Shown in pieces: positions 24,267 to 33,596 of a stretch of 64,000 nt of DNA. This DNA comes from Thermus scotoductus DSM 8553 (lineage in GTDB: Bacteria; Deinococcota; Deinococci; Deinococcales; Thermaceae). The stretch lies in NCBI RefSeq assembly GCF_000381045.1, contig NZ_KB905732.1:54903-118902 (forward strand). Direction: 5' to 3'. The notes below the pieces were generated by a model. That model saw nothing but the letters and a program-made list of their open reading frames with translations, was not told the origin of the DNA and ran no database searches. The translations under genes and the position numbers were made by a program. The stretch's first letter is position 1, and every line of letters starts with the position of its first letter.

Positions 24267-24270
24267 CCCG

Positions 24271-25398
24271 CTAGTGTACCAGGTGGGGGCGCACCAACTC
24301 CGTGAGCCTTTCCAGGGTAAGGCGGTTCCGCTTCTCTATCTCCTGCCTCCTGGGAATCTCCGGGTAAGGCGCCTCGGGATCGTGGAGGGTGGGGGTAAGG
24401 GGTTGGCCGAGCCTTGCCTCCCACTCTCGAAGCCACCCCTCCGGCAGGCGCTCGGGAAGAGGAAGGCCATGGAAGACGAGGTAGAGAAGGGCCCAGACCC
24501 GCACGGTGGCGTCCAGGCTGTACCCGCCCCCCAAGGTGAGGAGGATCCTTCCCCCGGCGTAGGCCTCGGCGTACTCCAGCACCAGGCGGAAGAGGCGCTC
24601 GTAGGCCCGGGTGGTGAGGAGAAGGTCGGCCAGGGGGTCCAAGAAGTGGGCATCGGCCCCTGCCTGCACCACCAGCACATCCGGGCGGAAGGCCCCAAGA
24701 GCCCAGGGCACCAGGGCCTCAAAGACCTCCAGGTAACTCTCGTCCTCGGTGAAGGGCTCCAGGGGCAGGTTGAGCTTCCTCCCCACCCCCTCTCCCCGCC
24801 CGATCTCGTGCACGTGCCCGGTACCGGGGAAAAGGTAGCGGCCAGACTCGTGCAGGCTTATGGTCAGGACTTCCTTTTCCTCATAGTGGATCCACTGCAC
24901 CCCATCCCCGTGGTGGACGTCTATGTCCAGGTAGGCTACCCGTAGCCCCGAGCGCACCAGGTGCCGGATGGCCACGGATAGATCGTTGTACACGCAAAAG
25001 CCGCTGGAGCGGTCGTACTGGGCGTGATGTAGACCCCCGCCCAGCTGGAGCACCCGCTTCTCCCCCGCCAGGATCCGCCGGGCTCCCTCCAGGGTGCCCC
25101 CCACCAGGATCCTGGCCGCCCGGTCCATGCCGGGAAAGACCGGGGTGTCCCCCGTGCCCAAGCCGTAATGCTCCAAATCGGGCACCCCCTCCCCCCGGCT
25201 TGCCGCCTCCACCCGCTTCACCAAGCGCTCGGAATGCACGGAAAGCACGTCCTCCCGGGTGGCCTCTCCTGGAACCAGGGGTTCACGCCATACCCCCAGG
25301 GCTTGAAGAAGGGAGGTGAGCATCTCCAGGCGCACCGGGCTGAAGGGGTGGCTAGGACCGAAGTTGTACAGGCGGTACTCGTCCCGGTAGATCACCAT
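24271..25398 (-). CDS. acuC: AcuC-type histone deacetylase family protein
   Basis: This is a 375-residue zinc-dependent amidohydrolase of the histone deacetylase superfamily, the bacterial AcuC type that removes acetyl groups from lysines (for example of acetyl-CoA synthetase). Zinc ligands are visible as Asp and His in YLDIDVHHGDGVQW and Asp in QAGADAHFLDPLADL, with the His-His charge relay in GGLHHA and the final GGGY. It overlaps acuB by seven bases, forming an acuB-acuC pair linked to acetate/acetoin metabolism. Confidence 0.9.
   Translation of the reverse strand: MVIYRDEYRLYNFGPSHPFSPVRLEMLTSLLQALGVWREPLVPGEATREDVLSVHSERLVKRVEAASRGEGVPDLEHYGLGTGDTPVFPGMDRAARILVGGTLEGARRILAGEKRVLQLGGGLHHAQYDRSSGFCVYNDLSVAIRHLVRSGLRVAYLDIDVHHGDGVQWIHYEEKEVLTISLHESGRYLFPGTGHVHEIGRGEGVGRKLNLPLEPFTEDESYLEVFEALVPWALGAFRPDVLVVQAGADAHFLDPLADLLLTTRAYERLFRLVLEYAEAYAGGRILLTLGGGYSLDATVRVWALLYLVFHGLPLPERLPEGWLREWEARLGQPLTPTLHDPEAPYPEIPRRQEIEKRNRLTLERLTELVRPHLVH
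24273..24278 (-). promoter_or_regulatory. leaderless -10 of ttuB
   Basis: TACACT ends six bases before the ttuB ATG and lies within the last codons of acuC, allowing ttuB-ttuA to be transcribed apart from acuBC. Confidence 0.45.
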
Positions 25399-26018
25399 GG
25401 CTTCTTGGGGGGCCAGAGCACCTCAAACCCCTCCTGGCGTAGCCCCTCCGCAAGAAGGTGGGTTTCCAGGGTGTTCACCCGGACCACGGCCCGCACAAAG
25501 GCCTCCTCCTCCGGGTAGGAGAGGAGGGAGTGGATGTTCACCCCCCGCTTTGCCAGAAACCCCGTAAGCCGGAAGAGCTCCCCCACGCGGTCGGGGAGGC
25601 GCACCTCGAGGCGGCCCGAGGGCTCCGTAACCCCGGTGAGCTTAAGGAGCGCGTCCAGAAGGTCAATCCCCGTGACGATCCCCACCAAAGCGCCATCCTC
25701 CAGCACGGGCAGGCAGCCGATCTTCCTTTCCCGCATCACCCGGGCGGCCTCCTCCACGGGATCCAGGGGATGGGCGGTGACCACCTCCCGGGTCATCACC
25801 TCCCCCACCTGGGCGCACCCAGGGCAAGGCCCCTTGGGGTTTAGGTGGCTGGTGGCCAGGCGGATATCCCGGTCGGTGATGATCCCCACCAGCCTTCCCT
25901 CCTCCATCACCGGCAGGTGACGGATGCCCTTCTCCAAAAGGAGGCGGTTGGCCTCCTCGAGGGTCACCCCGGGCCCCACCGTGATCACGGGGAAGCGCAT
26001 CACGTCCTGGACCAACAT
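25392..26018 (-). CDS. acuB: AcuB-type CBS-pair / ACT regulatory protein
   Basis: This 208-residue protein has two CBS domains (VIPxL-like VITVGPGVTLEEANRLL and EVVTAHPLDPVEEAARVM) and a C-terminal ACT-like domain (VRLPDRVGELFRLTGFLAKRGVNIHSLL). CBS pairs bind adenosine nucleotides, so it probably senses energy charge and modulates AcuC. A CPGC pair lies between the CBS units. The start follows TATACT by seven bases. It is the first gene of acuB-acuC. Confidence 0.87.
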   Translation of the reverse strand: MLVQDVMRFPVITVGPGVTLEEANRLLLEKGIRHLPVMEEGRLVGIITDRDIRLATSHLNPKGPCPGCAQVGEVMTREVVTAHPLDPVEEAARVMRERKIGCLPVLEDGALVGIVTGIDLLDALLKLTGVTEPSGRLEVRLPDRVGELFRLTGFLAKRGVNIHSLLSYPEEEAFVRAVVRVNTLETHLLAEGLRQEGFEVLWPPKKPW

Positions 26019-26025
26019 GAAAAAA

Positions 26026-26031
26026 GTATAC
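26026..26031 (-). promoter_or_regulatory. leaderless -10 of acuB
   Basis: TATACT on the minus strand ends seven bases before the acuB ATG at 26018. Confidence 0.6.
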
Positions 26032-26066
26032 CCCGGCGGGATCCGCCGGGGCCTTCTCCCTAAAAC

Positions 26067-27050
26067 CTACAAGATGTCGTCCCGGATGCAGGCCTTATAG
26101 TGGCCGGGGGCCACCTCCTTAAGCTCCGGCACCACCTGAGCGCACTCGGGGAGGGCGTAGCGGCAGCGGGTGCGGAAAACGCACCCCGAGGGCGGGTTGA
26201 TGGGCGAGGGGATATCCCCCTGCAGCACGATCCTCTCCCGCTTCACCGTGGGGTCGGGGATGGGCACCGCCGAGAGCAGGGCCTCGGTGTAGGGGTGCTT
26301 GGGATTGCGGTAAAGCTCCTTCGAGGAGGCAACCTCCATCACCTTGCCCAGGTACATCACCGCCACCCGGTCGGAGATGTACTCCACCACCGCCAGGTCG
26401 TGGGCGATGAAGAGGAGGGTCAGGCCCAGCTCCTCCTTAAGGTCCTGGAGAAGGTTCACCACCTGGGCCTGGATGGATACATCCAAAGCGGAAACCGGCT
26501 CGTCCGCCACGATGAAGTCCGGGGCCACCGCAAGGGCGCGGGCGATGCCGATCCTTTGCCTCTGGCCGCCCGAGAACTCATGGGGGTAGCGGCGCATGTG
26601 GTCCGGGGAAAGCCCCACCAGCTTAAGAAGCTCCGCCACCCTTTCCGTGCGTTCCTGGGGCGTCTTGCCGATCCCGTGGATGATGAGGGGCTCGGCGATG
26701 ATGTCCCCCACGGTCATGCGGGGGTTCAAGGAGCTGAAGGGATCCTGGAAGATGATCTGCATCCGGCGGCGGTAGGGGCGGAGTTTGTCCTTGGGCAGGT
26801 CCGTGATGTCCTGTCCGTCGAAGAGGATGCGCCCCCCCGTGGGCTCGATGAGGCGGAGCAGGGTCCGGCCCACCGTGGTCTTGCCGCTTCCCGACTCCCC
26901 CACCAGGCCCAGGACCTCCCCCTTCTTGATGGCAAAGGAAACCCCGTCCACCGCCTTGACGCTTCCCACCACCCGGGAGAGGATCCCGCCGCGGATGGGG
27001 AAGTGCTTCTTCAGGTCCCGGATTTCCAGGAGGACATGGTTGCCGTTCAT
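26067..27050 (-). CDS. dppF: peptide ABC transporter ATP-binding protein (DppF/OppF)
   Basis: This is the second ATPase of a dipeptide/oligopeptide importer, 327 residues, acting at the inner face of the membrane. Walker [10 protein letters not shown], signature SGGQRQR and Walker B FIVADEP are intact, and the C-terminal oligopeptide-ABC domain with four cysteines ([18 protein letters not shown]) suggests an iron-sulfur site as in DppD/OppF. The ATG at 27050 overlaps the dppD stop (ATGA). Last gene of the five-gene operon. Substrate range is inferred from family only. Confidence 0.92.
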   Translation of the reverse strand: MNGNHVLLEIRDLKKHFPIRGGILSRVVGSVKAVDGVSFAIKKGEVLGLVGESGSGKTTVGRTLLRLIEPTGGRILFDGQDITDLPKDKLRPYRRRMQIIFQDPFSSLNPRMTVGDIIAEPLIIHGIGKTPQERTERVAELLKLVGLSPDHMRRYPHEFSGGQRQRIGIARALAVAPDFIVADEPVSALDVSIQAQVVNLLQDLKEELGLTLLFIAHDLAVVEYISDRVAVMYLGKVMEVASSKELYRNPKHPYTEALLSAVPIPDPTVKRERIVLQGDIPSPINPPSGCVFRTRCRYALPECAQVVPELKEVAPGHYKACIRDDIL

Positions 27051-28066
27051 GCCCGCACCTCCCGGATCTCCCGCCAGCGCACGCACCGCACCTGGCGGCC
27101 GTCACCCGTGTCCTCCAGGGGTGGCACCTCCCGGTCGCAAAGGCCCTCCACGTAGTGCTTGCACCGGGGGTGGAAGGCGCACCCTGGGGGCAGGTACAGG
27201 GGGTTCGGCACGTTTCCGGGGATGGCCTCGAGGCGCTCCCTCCGCTCCGCCGCCAGGTCCAGCCGGGGCACGGAGTGCAGAAGCCCCCGGGTGTAAGGGT
27301 GGAGGGGATCCTTGAAAAGCGGCACCACGTCCGCCTGCTCCACCACCCGCCCCGCATACATCACCACCACCCGGTCCGCCATCTCCGCCACCACCCCAAG
27401 GTTGTGGGTGATGAAGAGGATCGCCATCCCCAGCTCCTCCTGCAGCCTCTTCATCAGCTCCAAAATCTGCGCCTGGATGGTGACGTCCAAGGCCGTGGTG
27501 GGCTCGTCGGCGATGAGCAGCGAGGGATTGCAGGAAAGGGCCATGGCGATCATCACCCTTTGCCGCATTCCCCCGGACATCTGATGGGGGTAGTTGGCAA
27601 GCCGCTTCTTGGGCTCGGGAATCCCCACCAGGTCCAGCATGTGGGCGGCCAGCTCCATGGCCTCCTTCCGGCTTTTCCCCTGGTGGAGCATGATGGCCTC
27701 GGCGATCTGGTCCCCCACCGTGTACACGGGGTTTAAGGAGGTCATGGGCTCCTGGAAGATCATGGCGATGTCGTTGCCCCTGATCCTCCGCATCTCCGCC
27801 TCGGAAAGCCGCGTGAGGTCCTTCACCTGCCCGTCCTTCCCCCGAAAGAGGACCTGACCCCCCACGATCCGGCCGGGAGGCGTGGGAATCAGGCGCATGA
27901 TGGCCAAAGAGGTCACGCTCTTGCCCGACCCCGACTCCCCCACCACCGCCAGGGTTTCCCCTTTGTCCACATGGAAGGAAACCCCGTCCACCGCCTTCAC
28001 CACTCCGTCATCGGTGAAGAAGTGGACTTTAAGGTCTCTCACCTCCAGTAACCGCTTTTCATCCAT
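27047..28066 (-). CDS. dppD: peptide ABC transporter ATP-binding protein (DppD/OppD)
   Basis: First ATPase of the importer, 339 residues, with Walker [10 protein letters not shown], signature SGGMRQR, Walker [13 protein letters not shown] and the C-terminal cysteine motif ([15 protein letters not shown]). The ATG at 28066 is chosen because AAAGGAG sits at the right distance; an in-frame start six codons upstream would leave no ribosome-binding site. A 71-base gap separates it from dppC. Confidence 0.92.
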   Translation of the reverse strand: MDEKRLLEVRDLKVHFFTDDGVVKAVDGVSFHVDKGETLAVVGESGSGKSVTSLAIMRLIPTPPGRIVGGQVLFRGKDGQVKDLTRLSEAEMRRIRGNDIAMIFQEPMTSLNPVYTVGDQIAEAIMLHQGKSRKEAMELAAHMLDLVGIPEPKKRLANYPHQMSGGMRQRVMIAMALSCNPSLLIADEPTTALDVTIQAQILELMKRLQEELGMAILFITHNLGVVAEMADRVVVMYAGRVVEQADVVPLFKDPLHPYTRGLLHSVPRLDLAAERRERLEAIPGNVPNPLYLPPGCAFHPRCKHYVEGLCDREVPPLEDTGDGRQVRCVRWREIREVRA

Positions 28067-28137
28067 GCGTACTCCTTTGAGCACCGCCGTCTAAACACCT
28101 CATCCGTTATACGCCATACCGGGTCAAAAGAGAAGGC

Positions 28138-29496
28138 CTAGGCCTTCCGCCTGGGATCCAAGGCATCCCGCAGGCCATCGCCCAGGAAGTTCCAGGACAG
28201 CACGGAAAGGAAGATGAAGAACCCGGGCCACAGCACCCAGGGCCGGTCGGTGAAGGAGGCAAACCCCCCCTGCTGGGCCGATTGCAGGAGAAGCCCCCAG
28301 CTGGTGTAGGGCTCCGTGACCCCAAGCCCCAGGAAGGAAAGCCCGCTTTCCCCCAGGATGAAGCCGGGTATGGTCAGGGAGAGGCTCACGATCACATAGC
28401 TGGCAGTGGCAGGCAGGATGTGGCGGGCGATGATGCGCCCATCCGAAGCCCCCAAGGCCCTGGCCGCCTGCACGTAGTCCATCTCCCGCACGGAGAGGAC
28501 GATCCCCCGCACCACCCGGGCCAATCCCCCCCAGCCGATGAAGCCCAAAAGCCCCACCACCAGGTAAAAGGTGATGAGCGGATCAATGTTGGTGGGAAAC
28601 ACCGCCCGCAAGGAGATGAGGAGGAAAAGGCTGGGAATGGCGGCAATGATCTCCACGGTGCGCATGATGAGGTCGTCAGGATCGAGCTTCAAAGGCTCCC
28701 GGAAAACCTTCCAAAGGATAAGAAGGGCTCCCCCAAAACCCAGGAGCAGGACGACCCCATCCACCGCCAGGGAAAAGACACCCTTGCCAGGGCTGAGCCG
28801 CACAAAGGACCAGGCCAAGAAAAGAACGCCAGCGGCCACTGCCAGCCAGAGAAGAAGGCCCACAAGCCCCAGCACCCCGCTCCAGCCGCGCCAGGCTCGA
28901 GGGGGGAGGGAAAGGGCAAAGGGCCGCCCCGAAAAGTAGCCGGCGATGCCCCCCAGCAAGAGCCCCAGGGCGAAGGAAACCAAAGCGGAAAGGATACCGA
29001 TGGTAAGGGATACCTGCCCCCCGTAGACGATCCGGCTGAAGAGGTCCCGGCCAAAGTTATCCGTACCCATAAGGAAGATGCGCCCCGGGGGATCCACCCC
29101 AATGAGCCTTAGGTCGGAGCGGAACACCTTGAAGACGGTGTAGGGCTGGTCGGGGGTTCGCACGAAAAAGCGCAGGTAGAACTTGCCCTGGGATGGATCC
29201 TCCTCGTAACGGGGCTGGAGGGTTACCGGATCAATGCTGCGTTTGGTGGCGTAGACAAAAGGCCGACTGAGCCTTCCCGTTTCGGGGTCCACAAAGTGGA
29301 TTCGGGTGGGCGGGTGGTTCCCCTTGGGGGGATAGAGCTCATAGTAGTTGGGATCGTAGGGGCTGAAAAACCCGGCGAAGGCGGCCATCAGGTAAAGCAC
29401 CAGAAGAATGCGCCCGCCCCAGACCGCCAGGCGGTGCTTGCGAAACTGGCGCAAAACCAGCTGGGTGCGGGCGGTAGAAGACGAAAGGCGTTCCAC
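28138..29496 (-). CDS. dppC: peptide ABC transporter permease (DppC/OppC), enlarged
   Basis: Inner-membrane permease of the peptide importer. At 452 residues it is about 150 longer than typical DppC. After the first transmembrane helix there is an extended external segment (about residues 48-145), and a further insertion with two extra hydrophobic helices (about 205-265) sits between the first core helices and the coupling region. The core EAA-type loop (ALGASDGRIIARHILP) is intact, as are MGTDNFGRDLFSR and the end WNFLGDGLRDALDPR. Confidence 0.88.
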   Translation of the reverse strand: MERLSSSTARTQLVLRQFRKHRLAVWGGRILLVLYLMAAFAGFFSPYDPNYYELYPPKGNHPPTRIHFVDPETGRLSRPFVYATKRSIDPVTLQPRYEEDPSQGKFYLRFFVRTPDQPYTVFKVFRSDLRLIGVDPPGRIFLMGTDNFGRDLFSRIVYGGQVSLTIGILSALVSFALGLLLGGIAGYFSGRPFALSLPPRAWRGWSGVLGLVGLLLWLAVAAGVLFLAWSFVRLSPGKGVFSLAVDGVVLLLGFGGALLILWKVFREPLKLDPDDLIMRTVEIIAAIPSLFLLISLRAVFPTNIDPLITFYLVVGLLGFIGWGGLARVVRGIVLSVREMDYVQAARALGASDGRIIARHILPATASYVIVSLSLTIPGFILGESGLSFLGLGVTEPYTSWGLLLQSAQQGGFASFTDRPWVLWPGFFIFLSVLSWNFLGDGLRDALDPRRKA

Positions 29497-29505
29497 AGAT
29501 CACCC

Positions 29506-30489
29506 CTATTCGTAGCGGATCCTGGGGTCCACCCAGGCCAGGAGGAGATCGGAGATGAGGTTGCCGATCATCAAGAGGACCAGGCTCACCGTGAGAAAAC
29601 CGGCGATCACGTAAAGGTCCTGGTTGGCGATGGCGTCCAGGAAAAAGGGGGTAATACCCGGCCAGGCCATAACCACCTCCACGAACCCCGCTCCCGAGAT
29701 CAGGCTGGGAAGAAGCCCGCCCAAGGTGGCCACAAAGGGAATCACCGCGTTGCGAAAGGCATGCTTGTAGAGGACCACCCGCTCGGCCAAGCCCTTGGCC
29801 CGGGCGGTTCGGATATAGTCCTGCCCCAAGACCTCCAGCATCTGTCCCCGCATGAGGCGGGAAAGCCCGGCGATATCGTTGGCGGTGGCCACCAGCACAG
29901 GCACCACCGCATGCCAGGCGATGTCCAGGATCTGGCGCAAGGGCGGCATCTGCTCAAAGCCGCTGCTGGTCATGCCGGAAACCGGAAAGATAAGGGTACC
30001 CGTGCGGAACTTGATCTGGAGAAGCACGTAGATGGCGATGAGCGCCAGGAAAAAGCTGGGCACGGAAAGCCCGATATACGCCAGAAAGGAAAGGATCCTG
30101 TCCCCCAAGGAGTACTGGCGCACCGCCCCATAGACGCCGATGGGAATGGCCACCAGGTACAGAAGAAGGGTGGAGGGGATGACGATTACCATGGAGTTCA
30201 CCACTCGAGGCCAGATCACCTCCAGAACCGGCGCTTGGAAAGCGAAGGAGTAGCCCAGGTTGAGGTGGAGGAGGTTATTCATCCAGAGGAGGTACTGCTC
30301 GTAGATGGGCCGGTCCAGGCCGAACTGGGCCCTAAGGCGGGCGATGGTCTCCGGGGTTACCTTGGGATCCAGCTCCAGCTGGGTCAGGTAATCCCCCGGG
30401 GCCAGCTGGATGATGAGGAAGGCCAGGAAGGTAGCCCCGAAGAAGGTGGGGATCAGGTACAGGATTCGGCGAAGGATATATGCGGTCAT
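29506..30489 (-). CDS. dppB: peptide ABC transporter permease (DppB/OppB)
   Basis: Second permease, 327 residues with six transmembrane helices. The N-terminus YILRRILYLIPTFFGATFLAFLIIQLAPGD and the EAA loop (TARAKGLAERVVLYKHAFRNA) are typical. It lies between dppA and dppC, nine bases from dppC. Immediately upstream is a 12-base-pair hairpin that separates it from the binding-protein gene. Confidence 0.93.
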   Translation of the reverse strand: MTAYILRRILYLIPTFFGATFLAFLIIQLAPGDYLTQLELDPKVTPETIARLRAQFGLDRPIYEQYLLWMNNLLHLNLGYSFAFQAPVLEVIWPRVVNSMVIVIPSTLLLYLVAIPIGVYGAVRQYSLGDRILSFLAYIGLSVPSFFLALIAIYVLLQIKFRTGTLIFPVSGMTSSGFEQMPPLRQILDIAWHAVVPVLVATANDIAGLSRLMRGQMLEVLGQDYIRTARAKGLAERVVLYKHAFRNAVIPFVATLGGLLPSLISGAGFVEVVMAWPGITPFFLDAIANQDLYVIAGFLTVSLVLLMIGNLISDLLLAWVDPRIRYE

Positions 30490-30500
30490 GGCTTCCCAAA

Positions 30501-30532
30501 GTATCCCCGGGGCCGATAGACCCCGGGGATAC
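30501..30532 (-). terminator. intercistronic hairpin between dppA and dppB
   Basis: Perfect 12-base arms (GTATCCCCGGGG and CCCCGGGGATAC) with an eight-base loop, followed on the minus strand by TTTGGG. It probably stabilises the dppA message and/or partly terminates transcription so that the binding protein is made in excess over the permease. Confidence 0.75.
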
Positions 30533-30544
30533 TCTACAGCTAGC

Positions 30545-32296
30545 TCACTTCTTGATGAAGGTCAGCTCCAGCTCCCGCTGGCCCCAGATGCTGCTGATGA
30601 TGGCATCGGGGTGCTCCCCACCCAGACGGTTGTTCCAGGCGGGGTGGTAGTTGGGCCCGGCGATGTAGATGACGGGAAGGAGCTGGGCCTCAATCTCCTG
30701 CATGCGGTAGCCGATCTCCACCCGCTTCTTGAAGTCCAGCTCGGTGCGGCCACGGGAGTAAAGGGCATCCAGCTGGGTTTCCCTGGGGTCCAGGCACTGG
30801 CCCGACTTGTTCCACATGTGCAGGTTGCCCTTGCAGGGCACCACGTTGGGGCCAAAGGGCCAGTCTAGGCTCCCGCCGGAGAGGCCGATGATGATGGCGT
30901 CAAAAGGCCGGTCGGGGCCAGAGGAGAGGAGCTGGCCCACCAGGGTGTTGAAGTCTATGGCCTGGAAGTTGACCTTGACCCCCACCTTCTTGGCCTCGTC
31001 CACGAAGATCTTGGCGATCTGCTCCCGCTGGTTGTTGCCGGCGTTGGTGGCGAGGTTAAACTCTAAGCGGCGTCCCTGACGGTCCACCAGGAAGCCGTCC
31101 TTGTCCTTTTTGGTGAAGCCCAGCTCGGCCAAAAGCTTCGCCGCCTGCTTGGGGTTGTACTCGTACTTGGGCACCTTGGGGTTCACCCACTGGGTGAGGA
31201 CCGGGTAGACGCTGCTGTACATGGGGGTGCCCAGGCCACCGTAGACGATGTCAATCACCGCCTGGCGGTTCACCAGGTGGCTCATGGCCCGGCGGAACTT
31301 ATCCGAGCGGAAGAGGCTTTGCTTGAAGGGGTCCGAGGCCTTATTCCAGTTGAAGACCATGAACTGGCTCGAGGCCACGGGGGAGGCGTTGACCTTGAGG
31401 GTGGCGTCCAGGCGGCCCTGCTGGATGGCCTGGCGCACCTGGGAAATGTGGTCTACGGTAGCGGGGGCAAAGAGGTCAATGTTGCCTGCCAGGAACTCCG
31501 CCAGCTGGGCGTTCACGTCCTTGACGATCTTGATCTCGTAGCGGTCCAGGTAGGGCAAGGGGTTTCCGGCCTCGTCCTTGTTCCACTCCCCGAAGGCCGG
31601 GTTGCGCTTCAGGACCAGGCGCTCACCCGGGCGGTAGCTCTCAATGAGCCAGGGCCCGCCGGAGACGATGTTCTCCGGCTTCTCGTTCAGGGTCCACATC
31701 TTCTTGATGCCCTCGGCCCCTTCCTTCTGGTAGACGGGCCCGAAGATGTGGGCCGGCCACGGCGCAAAGCTGGCCACGGCAAAGGCGTCCGCATCGGTCT
31801 TGGGGTAGATGAAGCGGATGGTGTAGTCGTCAATCTTGCGCAGGGTGATAGGCTTGCCGTCAATAAAGAAGGTATCGTAGAGGTTGGACCCCACCGCCTT
31901 ATCCGTGTGGATGCGCCAGGTCATGATCCAGTCGTCGGCAGTGATGGGCTTGCCGTCGGACCACTTCATCCCCCGGCGGATCTTGAAGGTGATCTCCAGC
32001 TTGTTGGGGCTGATGGTCCAGGACTCCGCCATGTAGGGAATCCAATCCCCGGTGGTGGGGTCGCGCCTCACGAGGCCGCGATCCCCGGAAATGAGGTCAG
32101 GGACGCTGTCCGCCTCGGCGGTGATAAAGGGGTTAAAGGTACGGTAGTCGGAAATAACCGCTGCCCGCAGCGTACCGCCCCGCTTCACCTCAGAGGGCTT
32201 GGCCACCGTCCACTTCTGGGGCCAGACAAAGGTTTGGGCGCTGGCCACGCCGGCCAGCGCGATAAGGCCTGCCATCCACACCAGGGCTCTTCTCAT
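30545..32296 (-). CDS. dppA: peptide ABC transporter substrate-binding protein
   Basis: Exported solute-binding protein (583 residues, SBP family 5) that captures peptides for DppBCDF. A signal peptide (RRALVWMAGLIALAGVASA, cleaved before Q) starts the chain, and no lipobox Cys is seen. Typical segments are RGGTLRAAVISDYRTFNPF and KWSDGKPITADDWIMTW, with the C-terminal WNNRLGG. First gene of the operon; promoter TTGACA-18-TAGCCT lies upstream with an overlapping palindrome. Could bind oligopeptides, dipeptides or another solute; only the family is certain. Confidence 0.93.
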   Translation of the reverse strand: MRRALVWMAGLIALAGVASAQTFVWPQKWTVAKPSEVKRGGTLRAAVISDYRTFNPFITAEADSVPDLISGDRGLVRRDPTTGDWIPYMAESWTISPNKLEITFKIRRGMKWSDGKPITADDWIMTWRIHTDKAVGSNLYDTFFIDGKPITLRKIDDYTIRFIYPKTDADAFAVASFAPWPAHIFGPVYQKEGAEGIKKMWTLNEKPENIVSGGPWLIESYRPGERLVLKRNPAFGEWNKDEAGNPLPYLDRYEIKIVKDVNAQLAEFLAGNIDLFAPATVDHISQVRQAIQQGRLDATLKVNASPVASSQFMVFNWNKASDPFKQSLFRSDKFRRAMSHLVNRQAVIDIVYGGLGTPMYSSVYPVLTQWVNPKVPKYEYNPKQAAKLLAELGFTKKDKDGFLVDRQGRRLEFNLATNAGNNQREQIAKIFVDEAKKVGVKVNFQAIDFNTLVGQLLSSGPDRPFDAIIIGLSGGSLDWPFGPNVVPCKGNLHMWNKSGQCLDPRETQLDALYSRGRTELDFKKRVEIGYRMQEIEAQLLPVIYIAGPNYHPAWNNRLGGEHPDAIISSIWGQRELELTFIKK

Positions 32297-32326
32297 ATTC
32301 TCGCCTCCCCTTGCCTTACGGCGCTA

Positions 32327-32356
32327 AGGCTACACGTTCCGTTTAGCCCCTGTCAA
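32327..32356 (-). promoter_or_regulatory. promoter of the dpp operon
   Basis: On the minus strand TTGACA, an 18-base spacer and TAGCCT are followed by a short leader and an AGGGGAGG ribosome-binding site before the dppA ATG. Confidence 0.65.
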
Positions 32357-32367
32357 GCACGCTTGAC
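32352..32367. promoter_or_regulatory. palindromic operator candidate
   Basis: GTCAAGC, two bases, GCTTGAC: seven-base perfect arms that overlap the dppA -35. It lies 45 bases before the divergent oxidoreductase gene and could bind a dimeric regulator for one or both directions. Confidence 0.5.
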
Positions 32368-32412
32368 CGGCGGGGGGGTTCGTGAAAAAATCCCCTGCAT
32401 AAGGAGGCGGCC

Positions 32413-33444
32413 ATGAAAGCGGTGGTCATGGAGGCGAGAGGCGGCCCGGAGGTGCTCAAGGTGGCGGAGGTGCCTACACCCGAGCCAGGGCCCAAGGAGG
32501 TGCGCTTACGGGTGAAGGCAGCGGCCCTCAACCACCTGGACGTCTGGGTGCGCAAGGGGGTGGCGAGCCCCAAGCTTCCCCTCCCCCACGTGCTGGGCGC
32601 GGACGCCAGCGGGGTGGTGGACGCGGTGGGCCCCGGGGTCACGGCCTTCGCGCCGGGGGACGAGGTGGTGGTGAACCCCGGCCTTTCCTGCGGCCACTGC
32701 GAGCGGTGCCTGGCGGGGGAAGATAACCTCTGCCCCAAATACGAGATACTGGGCGAACACCGCTTTGGAGCTTACGCCGAGTACCTGGTGGTACCCGAGG
32801 TGAACCTCCTCAAGAAGCCACCAAACCTTTCCTTTGAAGAGGCCGCTGCCATCCCCCTGACCTTCCTCACCGCCTGGCAGATGGTGGTGGACAAACTCCA
32901 GGTGCGCCCCGGGGAGGACGTCCTGGTGATGGCCGCAGGAAGCGGGGTCAGCGTGGCCGCCATCCAGATCGCCAAGCTCTTCGGGGCCAGGGTTATCGCC
33001 ACCGCAGGCTCGGAGGAAAAGCTCAGGAAGGCCAAGGAGCTGGGAGCCGATGAAACCGTGAACTACACCCACCCCGACTGGCCCAAGGAGGTGCGCCGCC
33101 TAACCGGCGGGAAGGGCGCCGACAAGGTGGTGGACCACACCGGGGCCCTTTACTTTGAGGGGGTGATCCGGGCCACGGCCAATGGGGGCAGGATTGCCAT
33201 CGCCGGGGCTTCCTCGGGATACGAGGGCACCCTTCCCTTCGCCCATGTGTTCTTCCGGCAACTTTCCATCCTAGGCTCCACCATGGGCTCCAAAAGCCGT
33301 CTTTTCCCCATCCTGCGCTTTGTGGAACAGGGAAGGCTAAAGCCCGTGGTGGGGCAGGTCCTTTCCTTGGAGGAGGCTGCGGAGGGACACCGCCTCCTGG
33401 AGGAGCGGCGCGTCTTTGGAAAAGTGGTGCTACGGGTGGACTAG
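32413..33444 (+). CDS. zinc-binding alcohol dehydrogenase / quinone oxidoreductase family protein
   Basis: Medium-chain dehydrogenase/reductase of 343 residues. The structural-zinc loop is present (CGHCERCLAGEDNLC) as is the nucleotide-binding AAGSGVSVAAIQIAKLFGARVIATAG. Catalytic-zinc ligands are less clear: ALNHLDVWVRKG and ADASGVVDAVG match the alcohol dehydrogenase/quinone oxidoreductase border. Substrate unknown; an NADPH-dependent alcohol dehydrogenase or alkenal reductase is plausible. AAGGAGG precedes the ATG. Divergent from dppA across a palindromic site. Confidence 0.85.
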   Translation: MKAVVMEARGGPEVLKVAEVPTPEPGPKEVRLRVKAAALNHLDVWVRKGVASPKLPLPHVLGADASGVVDAVGPGVTAFAPGDEVVVNPGLSCGHCERCLAGEDNLCPKYEILGEHRFGAYAEYLVVPEVNLLKKPPNLSFEEAAAIPLTFLTAWQMVVDKLQVRPGEDVLVMAAGSGVSVAAIQIAKLFGARVIATAGSEEKLRKAKELGADETVNYTHPDWPKEVRRLTGGKGADKVVDHTGALYFEGVIRATANGGRIAIAGASSGYEGTLPFAHVFFRQLSILGSTMGSKSRLFPILRFVEQGRLKPVVGQVLSLEEAAEGHRLLEERRVFGKVVLRVD

Positions 33445-33572
33445 TCTTCTCCAGGCGGGAGAAAGATCCCACCTTCGTGGTAAACTGGCGGACCATAGGG
33501 CGAAGATTATGGGATGGGATCAAGACCTTTGTCCCTAACCGGAAGTCGCCGCCCATAGGGTTTCCTTAAGGG

Positions 33573-33578
33573 TAGAAT
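33573..33578 (+). promoter_or_regulatory. -10 of the ferredoxin reductase gene
   Basis: TAGAAT lies 18 bases before the ATG at 33597 with GAGGTGAGG between, so this message has a short leader. The rest of 33445-33572 shows only a CCATAGGG direct repeat 60 bases apart. Confidence 0.5.
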
Positions 33579-33596
33579 GCAGGGCGAGGTGAGGCC

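Noticed and set aside
29296..30519. 407-codon plus-strand frame
   Set aside because: Antisense to the dppB/dppC permeases and rich in Gly/His/Asp without any family feature.
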